A DNA stretch of 36,368 bases from Rhizobium sp. Q54 (GCA_945907045.1 CAMDSH010000030.1:1-36368), one strand, 5' to 3'; positions 17,233-25,446 are shown, counted from the stretch's first letter. Notes: generated by a model not told the origin, from the letters alone. Program-made: numbers and translations.

Positions 17233-18276
17233 CTAGCTATGCACGAAGCCGACGATGTTCCGCACCGCCTTCATGGTGCCGGATGCAATCGCCCGCGCGC
17301 GCTGCGAGCCGTCGGCGAGCACTGAGTCGATATAGGCCGGGTCCTGCACCAGCTTTTTCATTTCCGCGCCGATGGGGCCGAGCTTGGCAACCGAAAGATC
17401 GGCGAGCGCCGTCTTGAACGCGGAGAACTGTCCGCCGCCGTATTGCTTGAGCACGTCGGCTTTGCTCGTTTGCGCAAGCGCGGCGTAGATGCCGACAAGG
17501 TTGTCGGCTTCGGGGCGCGCATCCAGACCCTTCTCTTCGCTCGGCAGCGGTTCTGGATCGGTTTTCGCCTTGCGGATTTTCTGCGCGATGGCGTCAGCGT
17601 CATCGGTCAAATTGATGCGCGAGAAATCGGAAGGCTCGGACTTGGACATTTTCTTCGAGCCATCGCGCAGCGACATCACGCGCGTGGCGGGGCCCTGGAT
17701 CAGCGGCTCCGGCTGCGGAAAGAAAGCATCTCCATAGCCGTGCGAGCGGATCGAGTCGGCAAAGTCATTGTTGAATTTCTGCGCGATGTCGCGCGAGAGT
17801 TCGAGATGCTGCTTCTGGTCCTCGCCGACCGGCACTTGCGTTGCGCGATAGACCAGAATGTCGGCGGCCATCAGCGTCGGATACGAATAGAGCCCGATCG
17901 AGGCGTTCTCGCGATCCTTGCCGGCCTTCTCCTTGAACTGGGTCATGCGATTGAGCCAGCCGACGCGCGCGACGCAATTGAAAATCCACGCCAGCTCCGT
18001 GTGCTCGGCGACCTGGCTCTGGTTGAACACGATGTGTTTTTTCGGATCGATGCCGCAGGCAAGGAACGCCGCGGTCACCTCGCGCGTGGCTTTCGGGAGT
18101 TCCGTTGGGTCCTGCCACACCGTGATGGCGTGCAGATCGACGACGCAATAAATGCAGTCGTGGCTCTTTTGCAGCTCCACGAATTTTACGATGGCGCCGA
18201 GATAGTTGCCGAGATGCAGGTTGCCGGTCGGCTGTACGCCCGAAAATACGAGCTGTTTGAACGTAGGAGGCGCCAT
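17233..18276 (-). CDS. trpS: Tryptophanyl-tRNA synthetase TrpS
   Basis: A 347-aa class I aminoacyl-tRNA synthetase. The HIGH-type motif is in [20 protein letters not shown] and the KMSKS motif in [20 protein letters not shown]; the ATP/Trp site segments [11 protein letters not shown] and [20 protein letters not shown] match the family. The frame is open to an upstream ATG at 18372, but [18 protein letters not shown] at 18276 fits the family start; the ribosome site is weak (AAGG 9 nt upstream). It heads the long minus-strand housekeeping series. Confidence 0.97.
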   Translation of the reverse strand: MAPPTFKQLVFSGVQPTGNLHLGNYLGAIVKFVELQKSHDCIYCVVDLHAITVWQDPTELPKATREVTAAFLACGIDPKKHIVFNQSQVAEHTELAWIFNCVARVGWLNRMTQFKEKAGKDRENASIGLYSYPTLMAADILVYRATQVPVGEDQKQHLELSRDIAQKFNNDFADSIRSHGYGDAFFPQPEPLIQGPATRVMSLRDGSKKMSKSEPSDFSRINLTDDADAIAQKIRKAKTDPEPLPSEEKGLDARPEADNLVGIYAALAQTSKADVLKQYGGGQFSAFKTALADLSVAKLGPIGAEMKKLVQDPAYIDSVLADGSQRARAIASGTMKAVRNIVGFVHS

Positions 18277-18479
18277 GACGAAAGACCTTTGGACAGTCTT
18301 GAGTGCAGTTTGGTGGCCGGTGGAGCATCGTGGCCCGCGCGTCCCATGCCACGCCCAACCGCGCATGCGCAAGGACTAACTCGATGCGCCGCTCAGGGGG
18401 AAATCAATTTCAAAAGACGCTGCCGTCCCATTATAGGTTAAGGGATCGCGCGGATGGGCAAGCGGCAGGTGGGCCTTAA

Positions 18480-18596
18480 ATGAGCAAAGACGAACTGATC
18501 ATCCAGCTGGTGAAAGTGGCGCTCGGCATTCTGATCGGCGGGTACTTTTTCTGGTGGAGTTTGGAAGTGCTGAATAGGCTCCCGCCCCCTCACTAA
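18480..18596 (+). CDS. Small single-pass membrane protein (38 aa), unknown
   Basis: This 38-codon frame reads MSKDELIIQLVKVALGILIG, then GYFFWWSLEVLNRLPPPH. One hydrophobic helix (residues ~7-30) ends in a Trp/Phe-rich interface and a Pro-rich tail. AGGTGGG lies 6 nt before the ATG, a strong site for such a short frame. It points the same way as the adenosine-kinase-type gene 93 bp downstream. I do not recognise a family. The good ribosome site and membrane-like composition argue for a real gene. Confidence 0.55.
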   Translation: MSKDELIIQLVKVALGILIGGYFFWWSLEVLNRLPPPH

Positions 18597-18689
18597 AGTG
18601 GGCTGCGCGCAGCGTTGCCTTCACGCAATGGCGTTGCCTGCGTGACGCTCCCCGATATAGTGCGCACGCAATTTCAACGAGGTGAGGTA

Positions 18690-19691
18690 ATGGCTGCTCC
18701 CCGCTACGACGTTGTCGGCATCGGCAACGCCATTGTCGATGTGATCGCGCGCGCCGAGGACGATTTCCTCGTCAAGCACGGCATGCACAAAGGCGGCATG
18801 GCGCTGATCGACGAAGCGCGCGCAAAGGCGATCTACGACGCGATGGGCGAGGGGACCGAAATTTCCGGCGGCTCGGCGGCGAATACGATTGCCGGCGTAG
18901 CCAGCTTGGGCGCGCGCGCCGCCTTCATCGGCAAGGTGAAGGACGACGAACTCGGCAAAGCCTTCACGCACGACATCCGCAACGCGGGCGTTGCCTTCGA
19001 TACGCCTCCAGCATCGGGCGGCCCGTCCACCGCGCGCTGCTACATCATGGTGACGCCAGACGGCGAGCGCACGATGAATACGTTTCTCGGCGCGGCGCAG
19101 AATTTAACGCCCGCCGACATCTCCGACGATCTGATTTCTTCCTCGGCCGTGACCTATCTCGAAGGCTATCTGTGGGACCCGCCGCAGGCGAAGGACGCCT
19201 TCCGCAAGGCGGCGAAAATCGCGCATGCGGCCAAGCGCAAGGTTGCGCTCACGCTGTCCGATGCGTTTTGCGTCGACCGCTACCGCGCTGAATTCGTCGA
19301 ACTCATCCGCGGCCGCACAGTGGACATCGTGTTCGCCAACGAGCGCGAACTGCACAGTCTTTACGAGACCGCGGACTTCGACACCGCCGTGGCGGCGCTG
19401 CGCAAGGACGCGCAGCTTGCCGTCGTCACCCGCAGCGAAAAAGGCTGCGTCGTCATCACCCGCGACGAAACGCTGGCCGTGCCGGCGGCGCCGATCGACC
19501 GCGTGGTGGACGCCACCGGCGCCGGCGATCTGTTCGCCGCCGGGTTCCTGGTCGGCCATTCGCGCGGGCTCGACAATCGTACGGCTGCTCGACTCGGCGC
19601 GCTGTCGGCGGCGGAAGTGATCCAGCATCTCGGCGCGCGTCCGCAAACGCCGCTGAAAGCGCTGGCCGAAACGAACGGCATCAAGCTCTAA
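18690..19691 (+). CDS. Adenosine kinase-type PfkB sugar kinase
   Basis: A 333-aa ribokinase/PfkB-family protein. It starts MAAPRYDVVGIGNAIVDVIA, has the substrate-side GGSAANTIAGVASLG motif near residue 55, and the catalytic/anion-hole motif VDATGAGDLFAAGFL near residue 275. The overall pattern matches the alphaproteobacterial adenosine kinases, which phosphorylate adenosine to AMP, for example the adenosine released in SAM recycling. The frame is open upstream to 18615, but the ATG at 18690 is preceded by GAGGTGAGG and fits the family start. Substrate choice among nucleosides or sugars is not proven by sequence. Confidence 0.9.
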   Translation: MAAPRYDVVGIGNAIVDVIARAEDDFLVKHGMHKGGMALIDEARAKAIYDAMGEGTEISGGSAANTIAGVASLGARAAFIGKVKDDELGKAFTHDIRNAGVAFDTPPASGGPSTARCYIMVTPDGERTMNTFLGAAQNLTPADISDDLISSSAVTYLEGYLWDPPQAKDAFRKAAKIAHAAKRKVALTLSDAFCVDRYRAEFVELIRGRTVDIVFANERELHSLYETADFDTAVAALRKDAQLAVVTRSEKGCVVITRDETLAVPAAPIDRVVDATGAGDLFAAGFLVGHSRGLDNRTAARLGALSAAEVIQHLGARPQTPLKALAETNGIKL

Positions 19692-19739
19692 GCGATTTTC
19701 GAAAATCTGTTTTGGCTGGCGGGGGAGAAAACCGCCGGG

Positions 19740-19813
19740 GCGTGAGACGCTGAGGTTTTTCACCTCGCATCTCACGCATTCCGGTGCCTGTCCTGAAAAT
19801 GGCGAGGACAGGC
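19740..19813. other. Two strong stem-loops in the gap after the adenosine kinase gene
   Basis: The first (19740-19777) pairs GCGTGAGA with TCTCACGC and, inside, GAGGT with ACCTC around a T-rich loop. The second (19786-19813) pairs GCCTGTCCT with AGGACAGGC around a 10-nt loop. A perfect 14-bp palindrome GATTTTCGAAAATC (19694-19707) lies just before them, right after the kinase stop. Neither hairpin has a T-run. They could be a structured 3' end, a small RNA or dispersed repeats. Confidence 0.6.
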
Positions 19814-19868
19814 TGCAAGGTCCCCTAAGACCCTTCAAATAACCCGCTCCGCCGCTCCCGGAAAGCAA

Positions 19869-19901
19869 TTGGTAACGGGTTGGTAACCAAACTTGGTTAC
19901 C
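19869..19901. promoter_or_regulatory. Triple TTGGTAAC motif with 20-bp palindrome (candidate operator)
   Basis: TTGGTAAC occurs at 19869-19876 and again 11 bp on at 19880-19887; the second copy is part of the palindrome GGTAACCAA-AC-TTGGTTACC (19882-19901), whose arms are perfect over 9 bp. The array lies 31 nt before the ATG of the downstream membrane protein, in operator position. I do not recognise the cognate regulator. Confidence 0.5.
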
Positions 19902-19932
19902 GCTCATAAACCCAATTCCCGAGGGCCGTGCC

Positions 19933-20700
19933 ATGTCCGAGCGCAAAGACGAAGCGAACAGCGAGAAAGCGGCGGGCGATTCCGCCGCGCCTTCGAGCAG
20001 GAATCAAATCGTCACGATCGAGTCGCCGCCGCTTGCGCCGGAAATCGATCGCGTGAAGACCGAGAGCGCGAAGACGGAAATGTTCACGCCGCTTCCCGAC
20101 ATCGACATCATCGACGAGAAGAGAGTTTCCAACAGCGCCATCGTCCGCCGTCTGCGCCGTCATGCGCCGCTCGCCGCCGCCATCGTGCTGGCCGTGGGCG
20201 TCGGCGCGGTTGCTGGCGCCTACGCGACCGGCGGGTTTGCTCCCGCGCCGGTCAAGCAGCCAACCGCCAATATCGCCGAGAGCCAGACGCTGCAGAAAAC
20301 CATCGCGCGCCTCAACGGCGAAGTCGCTACGTTGAAATCGAATATCGAAAGCGCCAGGCGCGAGGCCAGCAGCCAGATCGCCAAGATCACCGACCGCTTC
20401 GAGCGCAATGCGCCATCGGCCGGCGACATCACCGCCTCGATCACGCCGCCGGCGCGGCCAGCGCCCGTCCCGCCGAACGAATTGACGAAATCTCCGCCCA
20501 TCGTGCCGGGCTGGTTCGTGCGTAACGGCGGCAATGGCGTCGTGCTGGTCGAAGGCGGCGGGGAAACCTACGAGGTCGTTCCCGGCGCGCCGCTGCCCGG
20601 TCTCGGCCGCGTCGAAGCGATCAGGCGCGAGGGCGGGCGCTGGATCGTCGTCACGCCGAAGGGCATCATCACCTCAATGCGCGGCCCGCAGCCTTATTGA
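19933..20700 (+). CDS. Membrane-anchored coiled-coil protein of unknown function
   Basis: A 255-aa protein. An acidic/polar cytoplasmic head (~1-75) with a basic stop-transfer patch (VRRLRRH) precedes one membrane helix (~78-97, APLAAAIVLAVGVGAVAGAY). Then follow a predicted coiled coil (~115-150, LQKTIARLNGEVATLKSNIE), a Pro-rich linker, and a small C-terminal domain of ~60 residues (VVLVEGGGETYEVVPGAPLP, LGRVEAIRREGGRWIVVTPK) that looks like a beta-rich fold reminiscent of pilus PilP-type domains. I recognise the pattern as a conserved hypothetical of this group, not a named gene. Topology is probably N-in, C-periplasmic. A strong terminator follows the stop. Confidence 0.8.
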   Translation: MSERKDEANSEKAAGDSAAPSSRNQIVTIESPPLAPEIDRVKTESAKTEMFTPLPDIDIIDEKRVSNSAIVRRLRRHAPLAAAIVLAVGVGAVAGAYATGGFAPAPVKQPTANIAESQTLQKTIARLNGEVATLKSNIESARREASSQIAKITDRFERNAPSAGDITASITPPARPAPVPPNELTKSPPIVPGWFVRNGGNGVVLVEGGGETYEVVPGAPLPGLGRVEAIRREGGRWIVVTPKGIITSMRGPQPY

Positions 20701-20729
20701 TTTAACGCGCGGCCATCACGCAGCTTCCG

Positions 20730-20758
20730 GCGGCGCCACTCGGCGCCGCTTTTCTTTT
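20730..20758 (+). terminator. Intrinsic terminator after the membrane-anchored protein gene
   Basis: GCGGCGCC-ACTC-GGCGCCGC (perfect 8-bp arms, 20730-20749) is followed by TTTTCTTTT. It lies 30 nt after the stop codon at 20700, so it ends that transcript. Confidence 0.85.
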
Positions 20759-20841
20759 GAGTGTCCTGTTGCCGCAGCCCAGTGGCGAGCCGCGTCAAAC
20801 CGTGCCAGATTTGCTGCAAGCGATCCGGCGCGGGAGGCGGC

Positions 20842-21690
20842 ATGGCGAGGCCCGGTAGTTTTTCCAAAGTTGCAAGCGCTGTCGTTTTTTCCGGCGCGAT
20901 GCTGCTTGGCAATGCTGCGCTCGCACAGCGTGTTGCTCCGCCCGCGAAACCGGAAATGGCGGAAAGCTGCCCAGGCCTTGTTGCCTCGCGCGGACCGCGC
21001 GTCATACCTGCTGCGTTCAGGCTTGCCGCGCTCAATGCCGATCAGACGCGCATCACCTATGTCGGGCATTCGACGTTCCTGATCGAGAGCCCGAAGCTGG
21101 TTCGCATCGCCACCGACTACAACGACTATGTGCGGCCTTCCATCGTGCCGGACATCGCCACGATGAACCACGCGCACTCGACGCATTACACCGACCGGCC
21201 CGATCCCGGCATCAAGCACGTGCTGCGCGGCTGGGCCGGCGACGAAAAGCCGGCGCGCATCGATCTGCAATTCCAGGACGTTCGCATCCGCAACGTGCCG
21301 ACCAACATCCGGGATTTTTCCGGCGGCACCGAGCGGCACGGCAATTCGATTTTCATCTATGAAATCGCAAATCTGTGCATCGCGCATCTCGGCCATCTGC
21401 ATCACACGCTCACGCAGGCGCAGCTCAACGAGATCGGCCGCGTCGATGTCGTGCTGGTGCCGGTGGATGGCAGCTACACGCTCGATCTTGAAGGCATGGT
21501 CGAGGTGCTGCGCGGACTGAAAGCTCCGCTGATGATCCCGATGCATTATTTCAGCGCCTATACGCTCGAGCGTTTTCTGACGCGGCTCGGTCGGGACTGG
21601 GACATCGAAACCGCCGAAGTCCCCTCGGTGGTGGTCTCGAAAACCACGCTGCCGGCGAAGCCGAAGGTCCTGGTGCTGCCGGGGCATTGA
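20842..21690 (+). CDS. Exported metallo-beta-lactamase-fold protein
   Basis: A 282-aa protein with a signal peptide (MARPGSFSKVASAVVFSGAM ... ALA-Q), so it is exported to the periplasm. The body looks like an UlaG-type metallo-hydrolase: RITYVGHSTFLIESPKLVRI, a first metal motif NHAHSTHYTD, then CIAHLGHLHHTL, VPVDG and MIPMHYFSAY. The usual HxHxDH reads HAHSTH, so a threonine replaces the second-metal aspartate. Start at 20842 is set by GGGAGG 5 nt upstream and the signal peptide. Its substrate is unknown. It lies between two terminator-like hairpins, so it may be a short independent unit. Confidence 0.85.
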   Translation: MARPGSFSKVASAVVFSGAMLLGNAALAQRVAPPAKPEMAESCPGLVASRGPRVIPAAFRLAALNADQTRITYVGHSTFLIESPKLVRIATDYNDYVRPSIVPDIATMNHAHSTHYTDRPDPGIKHVLRGWAGDEKPARIDLQFQDVRIRNVPTNIRDFSGGTERHGNSIFIYEIANLCIAHLGHLHHTLTQAQLNEIGRVDVVLVPVDGSYTLDLEGMVEVLRGLKAPLMIPMHYFSAYTLERFLTRLGRDWDIETAEVPSVVVSKTTLPAKPKVLVLPGH

Positions 21691-21872
21691 ACCTTTCGGC
21701 CGCCAAGGGCGACCAAGGTCATGAGTGCGAATACAGAATCTGTGGATAGACCGGGAACTAACCACCATCTGTGGCGTTTCATCCGCGCCGGTTGGGGTAA
21801 TCACCGGATTGTCATTCATCTGACGGCGGATTTTCCGCACAACAATCGCGGATGGTGGAAGAAGGCAGGCAG

Positions 21873-22241
21873 ATGGTGAGATCCTGGAGCAGCTGGAAGA
21901 ATTTCCCCAACGCGCAAAGCGGCGGGCATATCGAGGCGCCAATCGGTCCCGGCGTATATGAGGTCCGTCACACCACGACAGGACAGTTGGTCGCCTTCGG
22001 CCATTCGGCCAACGTCGCCAATTCCATTTCCGATCTGAAGTTCGATAAACAAGCGGGCTCATGGACGCGGCTTTTCCGCCGCAGCATCCCGTCGCCGCGC
22101 GAGAGCGAGATGGAATACCGCACCTACGCCGCGGCCAGCCAGGCGGAAGCCAAAGCCGCCGTGCAGCGGCTGCGCGGGCTTCGCCAGAACTACTGGCGCC
22201 AGCGCACGGTGCATGACTGGATCGGCGGCACGCCCGCGTAA
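21873..22241 (+). CDS. Small protein with degenerate GIY-YIG-like fold, unknown function
   Basis: A 122-aa protein starting MVRSWSSWKNFPNAQSGGHI. The segment IGPGVYEVRHTTTGQLVAFG followed by HSANVANSISDL resembles the GIY-YIG nuclease core (GVY for GIY, AFG for YIG), but the arginine expected after the second strand is absent, so nuclease activity is doubtful. The remainder is Arg/Ala-rich helix. A longer frame begins at 21852; I prefer 21873 because AAGG lies upstream at fair spacing. A terminator-like hairpin follows. I do not recognise a named family. Confidence 0.65.
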   Translation: MVRSWSSWKNFPNAQSGGHIEAPIGPGVYEVRHTTTGQLVAFGHSANVANSISDLKFDKQAGSWTRLFRRSIPSPRESEMEYRTYAAASQAEAKAAVQRLRGLRQNYWRQRTVHDWIGGTPA

Positions 22242-22268
22242 TCCCAACCATCGTTTGCCGTTGAAAAA

Positions 22269-22299
22269 TGTGGCGCCGGAAGGCGCCACAGGCATTTTT
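22269..22299 (+). terminator. Intrinsic terminator before the Rieske oxygenase gene
   Basis: TGTGGCGCC-GGAA-GGCGCCACA has perfect 9-bp arms with a GNRA-like loop, followed by GGCA and TTTTT. It lies 28 nt after the stop of the GIY-YIG-like gene and separates it from the Rieske/GS-like unit. Confidence 0.75.
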
Positions 22300-22409
22300 G
22301 GCGCCCGATTCGCAGCTTTTGGCGCGTGGCGGTTCTCGCCGCAATCGGATAAATTCGCCTGCGATCCCGCCGCGACAAGGCGAGTGCCGCAAAGGAACAG
22401 TGAGCGCCC

Positions 22410-23723
22410 ATGTTGAGTCAGGAGCAGAACGACTTCATCACCCGCATCGGCCTAGGAACGCCCGCGGGCGCATTGCTGCGGCGCTACTGGCAGCCGGCCG
22501 CGCTGGTGGACGAGCTTCCCTCCAACCGGCCGATCAAGCCGGTGCGCCTCATGGGCGAGGACCTCGTGCTGTTCAAGGATGGCGAGGGGCGCTACGGCCT
22601 GATCGGCCGCCGCTGTCCGCATCGCGGGACGGATTTGGCGTATGGGCGCCTCGAAGACGGCGGCCTGCGTTGCGCCTTCCACGGCTGGCTGTTCGATGTC
22701 GGCGGAAAATGTTTGCAGACGCCGGCGGAGCCTGAGGGGAGCAACCTCTGCGCCAACATCCAGCAGAAGTCTTATCCGGTGGTGGCGCGCAGCGGAATTT
22801 TGTTCGCCTACATGGGTCCCGGCGAGCCGCCGGAATTTCCGCACTTCGACTGCTTCGTCGCGCCCGGCACGCACACCTTCGCCTTCAAGGGCATGATCGA
22901 GTGCAACTGGCTGCAGTCGCTCGAAGTCGGCATCGATCCGGTGCACACCTCGTTCCTGCATCGCTTTTTCCACGACGAGGATCCGAGCGAAGGTTACGGA
23001 AAACTTTTCCGCGACAAGTCGGTCGACTCCGACATGCCGATGACAAAGATCATGCGCGAGCACGCGCAGCCGCGCATCGAGGTCGAGCAGACCGATTACG
23101 GCATGCGCGTCATCACGCTGCGCGAGATCAGCGACAAGAACACCCACGTGCGCGTGACGAACTTGATGTTTCCGAACGCCTTCATCATCCCGATGAGCCG
23201 CGAGATGACGATTACGCAGTGGCACGTGCCGGTCGACGACACTAAGCACTACTGGTACGCGATTTTCACCAGCTTCGGCGCGCCGGTCGACAAGGACGAA
23301 ATGCGGCGTCAGCGGCTGCAGCTTTACGAACTGCCCGACTACGTGCCGCGCAAGAACAAGAGCAACAATTACGGCTTCGATCCGCACGAGCAGGAACACG
23401 AGACCTATACCGGCATGGGCGCCGACATCAACGTGCACGACCAGTGGGCGTGCGAGTCGATGGGCGCCATCCAGGACCGCACGCAGGAGCATCTCGGCCA
23501 GTCCGACAAGGCGATCAACGTCTACCGCCGCATGTTGCGGCAGGCGATCGAGCAGACGAAATCCGGCGAGCGACCGCTGATGGTGCTGGATACGAAATCC
23601 GCCCCGAAGCTCACCGGACCCGCGGCAATCGATGGCATCGGCCCGACGCAGGACTGGCAGGGCTACTGGAAGAAGACCGACGAGAACAAGCGCAAGGCCG
23701 CCGCCTGGGCGAACGGACACTGA
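22410..23723 (+). CDS. Rieske non-haem iron oxygenase, phthalate-dioxygenase type
   Basis: A 437-aa oxygenase component. The Rieske [2Fe-2S] ligands are C69/H71 in RRCPHRGTD and C88/H91 in RCAFHGWLFD. The mononuclear iron site is seen in NWLQSLEVGIDPVHTSFLH (D176 bridging, H179 and H184 ligands), with a later acidic ligand probably in AIQDRTQEHLGQSD. This layout and length match the single-subunit phthalate 4,5-dioxygenase/O-demethylase class, which uses a separate reductase; none is seen nearby. It is followed after 9 nt by a glutamine-synthetase-like ligase, so the two are one operon. The substrate is unknown. The ribosome site is weak (AAGGA 14 nt away). Confidence 0.93.
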   Translation: MLSQEQNDFITRIGLGTPAGALLRRYWQPAALVDELPSNRPIKPVRLMGEDLVLFKDGEGRYGLIGRRCPHRGTDLAYGRLEDGGLRCAFHGWLFDVGGKCLQTPAEPEGSNLCANIQQKSYPVVARSGILFAYMGPGEPPEFPHFDCFVAPGTHTFAFKGMIECNWLQSLEVGIDPVHTSFLHRFFHDEDPSEGYGKLFRDKSVDSDMPMTKIMREHAQPRIEVEQTDYGMRVITLREISDKNTHVRVTNLMFPNAFIIPMSREMTITQWHVPVDDTKHYWYAIFTSFGAPVDKDEMRRQRLQLYELPDYVPRKNKSNNYGFDPHEQEHETYTGMGADINVHDQWACESMGAIQDRTQEHLGQSDKAINVYRRMLRQAIEQTKSGERPLMVLDTKSAPKLTGPAAIDGIGPTQDWQGYWKKTDENKRKAAAWANGH

Positions 23724-23732
23724 GTTTCATCC

Positions 23733-25202
23733 TTGGCCACCCGTAAAGCCGCCAGCTTCGTCGAGCGCCACGGATTGTGGAGCGCCGTGCAGGCGAAGGC
23801 GGCGGACGCCCTTGTCAAGGCGATCCGGAAAAACAAACTCGAAGTCGTGCGATTTTCGTTTGCTGATCAGCACGGCGTGCTGCGCGGCAAGACATTATTG
23901 GCCGGCGACGCGATAGCCGCCCTTCGTTCAGGCGTGAGCATGACGACGACGCTGCTGGTGAAGGACACCGCGCACAAGAGCGTGTTCCCGGTTTTCACCG
24001 CCGGCGGCGGCTTCGGCATGCCGGAGATGGAGGGCGGCGCGGACTTCGTGATGGTCGCCGACCCCGCGACGTTCCGCGTGCTGCCCTGGGCGGACAAAAC
24101 CGGCTGGGTGCTGTGCGATATTTATTTCAGCAACGGCAAGCCTGTGCCGTTTTCAACGCGCGCGTTGTTGCGTGAAGCCTGCGCGCGGCTCGGGCAGGCC
24201 GGTTACGATTTTCTCGCGGGCCTGGAAGTCGAGTTTCATCTGTTCAAGATCGAAAACCCGCGCCTTGCGCCTGCCGATGCGACATGGCCGCCGGTTGCGC
24301 CGGAAGTGAGCTTGATCAGCCAAGGCTATCAATATCTCACCGAGACGCGCTTCGACCTGATCGATCCGGTTCTGGAAATCTTGCGCAAGGGCATTGTCGC
24401 GCTTGGGCTGCCGCTGCGCTCGCTTGAAGTCGAACTCGGCCCCAGCCAGTGCGAATTCACCTTCCGCCCGGAAGGCGCGCTCGACGCGGCGGACACGATG
24501 ATCTTGTTCCGCGCGGCGGTGAAACAGATCGCGCGGCGCCACGGCTATCTTGCAAGCTTCATGTGCCGCCCCGCTTTGCCGAACGTGATGTCGAGCGGCT
24601 GGCATCTGCATCAGTCGCTGATCGCGCGGAAGACGAAACAGAATGCCTTCGTCTCCACCGGCAAGGACGTGCTCTCTCCCCTGGGACAAAGTTATCTTGG
24701 CGGCTTGCTGGCGCATGCGCGCGCGGCGGCGGCGTTCACCACGCCGACGGTCAACGGCTACAAGCGCTACCGTCCCTATTCGCTGGCGCCCGACCGCGCG
24801 ATCTGGGCGCGCGACAATCGCGGCGTGATGATGCGGATGATGGGCCAGCCGGGAGATTCCGCGACGCATCTGGAAAACCGCGTCGGCGAACCGGCCGCCA
24901 ATCCTTATCTCTACATCGCATCGCAGATTTATTCAGGAATGGACGGCATCGCGCGCAGGCTCGATCCGGGGCCGTCCGCGGACACGCCTTACGAGGCAAA
25001 GGCCGAGATGTTGCCGAAAAACTTGAGCGAGGCGCTGGAAGCCTTGCGCGCGGATGAATGTTTCCGCGCCGGTTTCGGCAAGGGCTTCATCGACTATTAC
25101 GCGCGCATCAAGGAGGCCGAGGCCGCGCGCTTCCGCAAGGAGGCCCCCGACCAGCCGGAGGCGACCGACTGGGAGCAGCGGGAATATTTCGATTTGTTTT
25201 AA
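23733..25202 (+). CDS. Glutamine synthetase-family ligase (gamma-glutamyl-amine type)
   Basis: A 489-aa GS-fold protein, starting with TTG 9 nt after the Rieske gene. All catalytic regions are kept: GLEVEFHLF, LEVELGPSQCEFTFRPEG, SSGWHLHQSL, NGYKRYRPYSLAPDRAIWAR, and ENRVGEPAANPYLYIASQ (metal, ATP and glutamate sites). The divergent N-terminus (SFADQHGVLRGKTL) is that of GlnA-like ligases such as PuuA, IpuC and the gamma-glutamylanilide synthases, rather than of assimilatory GlnA; the adenylylation loop is not recognised. It probably joins glutamate to an amine other than ammonia, ahead of or after oxidation by the Rieske partner. The TTG has no clear ribosome site, suggesting coupling. Confidence 0.9.
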   Translation: MATRKAASFVERHGLWSAVQAKAADALVKAIRKNKLEVVRFSFADQHGVLRGKTLLAGDAIAALRSGVSMTTTLLVKDTAHKSVFPVFTAGGGFGMPEMEGGADFVMVADPATFRVLPWADKTGWVLCDIYFSNGKPVPFSTRALLREACARLGQAGYDFLAGLEVEFHLFKIENPRLAPADATWPPVAPEVSLISQGYQYLTETRFDLIDPVLEILRKGIVALGLPLRSLEVELGPSQCEFTFRPEGALDAADTMILFRAAVKQIARRHGYLASFMCRPALPNVMSSGWHLHQSLIARKTKQNAFVSTGKDVLSPLGQSYLGGLLAHARAAAAFTTPTVNGYKRYRPYSLAPDRAIWARDNRGVMMRMMGQPGDSATHLENRVGEPAANPYLYIASQIYSGMDGIARRLDPGPSADTPYEAKAEMLPKNLSEALEALRADECFRAGFGKGFIDYYARIKEAEAARFRKEAPDQPEATDWEQREYFDLF

Positions 25203-25269
25203 GCCACGGCAGGGAACCCACGGCGCGCCAAATCATTGAATCGGCGAACCTTCGCAAAGGAGCGCCGCC

Positions 25270-25446
25270 ATGCTTCGCTGGGCTTTTATTTTTCTGATTA
25301 TCGCGCTGATCGCCGGCGCGTTCGGCTTTTATGACGTCGAAGCCGCTTCCGCGGGCATCGCGCAAATCCTGTTCACGATCTTCCTGGTGCTGTTTCTCGG
25401 CGCGCTGGTCATCGGCCTTGCCATTGGCGGCAGGCTGACATCCTGA
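25270..25446 (+). CDS. DUF1328 small membrane protein
   Basis: A 58-aa protein with two hydrophobic helices: MLRWAFIFLIIALIAGAFGF, then a short polar turn (YDVEAASAGI) and QILFTIFLVLFLGALVIGLA, ending GGRLTS. This is the DUF1328/YtjA family pattern, a widespread short inner-membrane protein of unknown role, often stress-related. AAAGGAG lies 6 nt before the ATG, a strong site. It is inserted between the GS-like gene and a remnant that repeats the GS-like C-terminal tail. Confidence 0.88.
   Translation: MLRWAFIFLIIALIAGAFGFYDVEAASAGIAQILFTIFLVLFLGALVIGLAIGGRLTS

Noticed and set aside
21741..21749. TGTGGATAG, an 8/9 match to a DnaA box
   Set aside because: It is isolated, far from dnaA, and without other boxes or an AT-rich unwinding region.
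20716..22392. A 558-codon minus-strand frame across the metallo-hydrolase and GIY-YIG-like genes
   Set aside because: It spans two supported plus-strand genes and two terminators; composition is that of a shadow frame.
22452..23720. A 422-codon minus-strand frame across the Rieske gene
   Set aside because: Antisense shadow; His/Arg/Val/Asp-rich with no domain.
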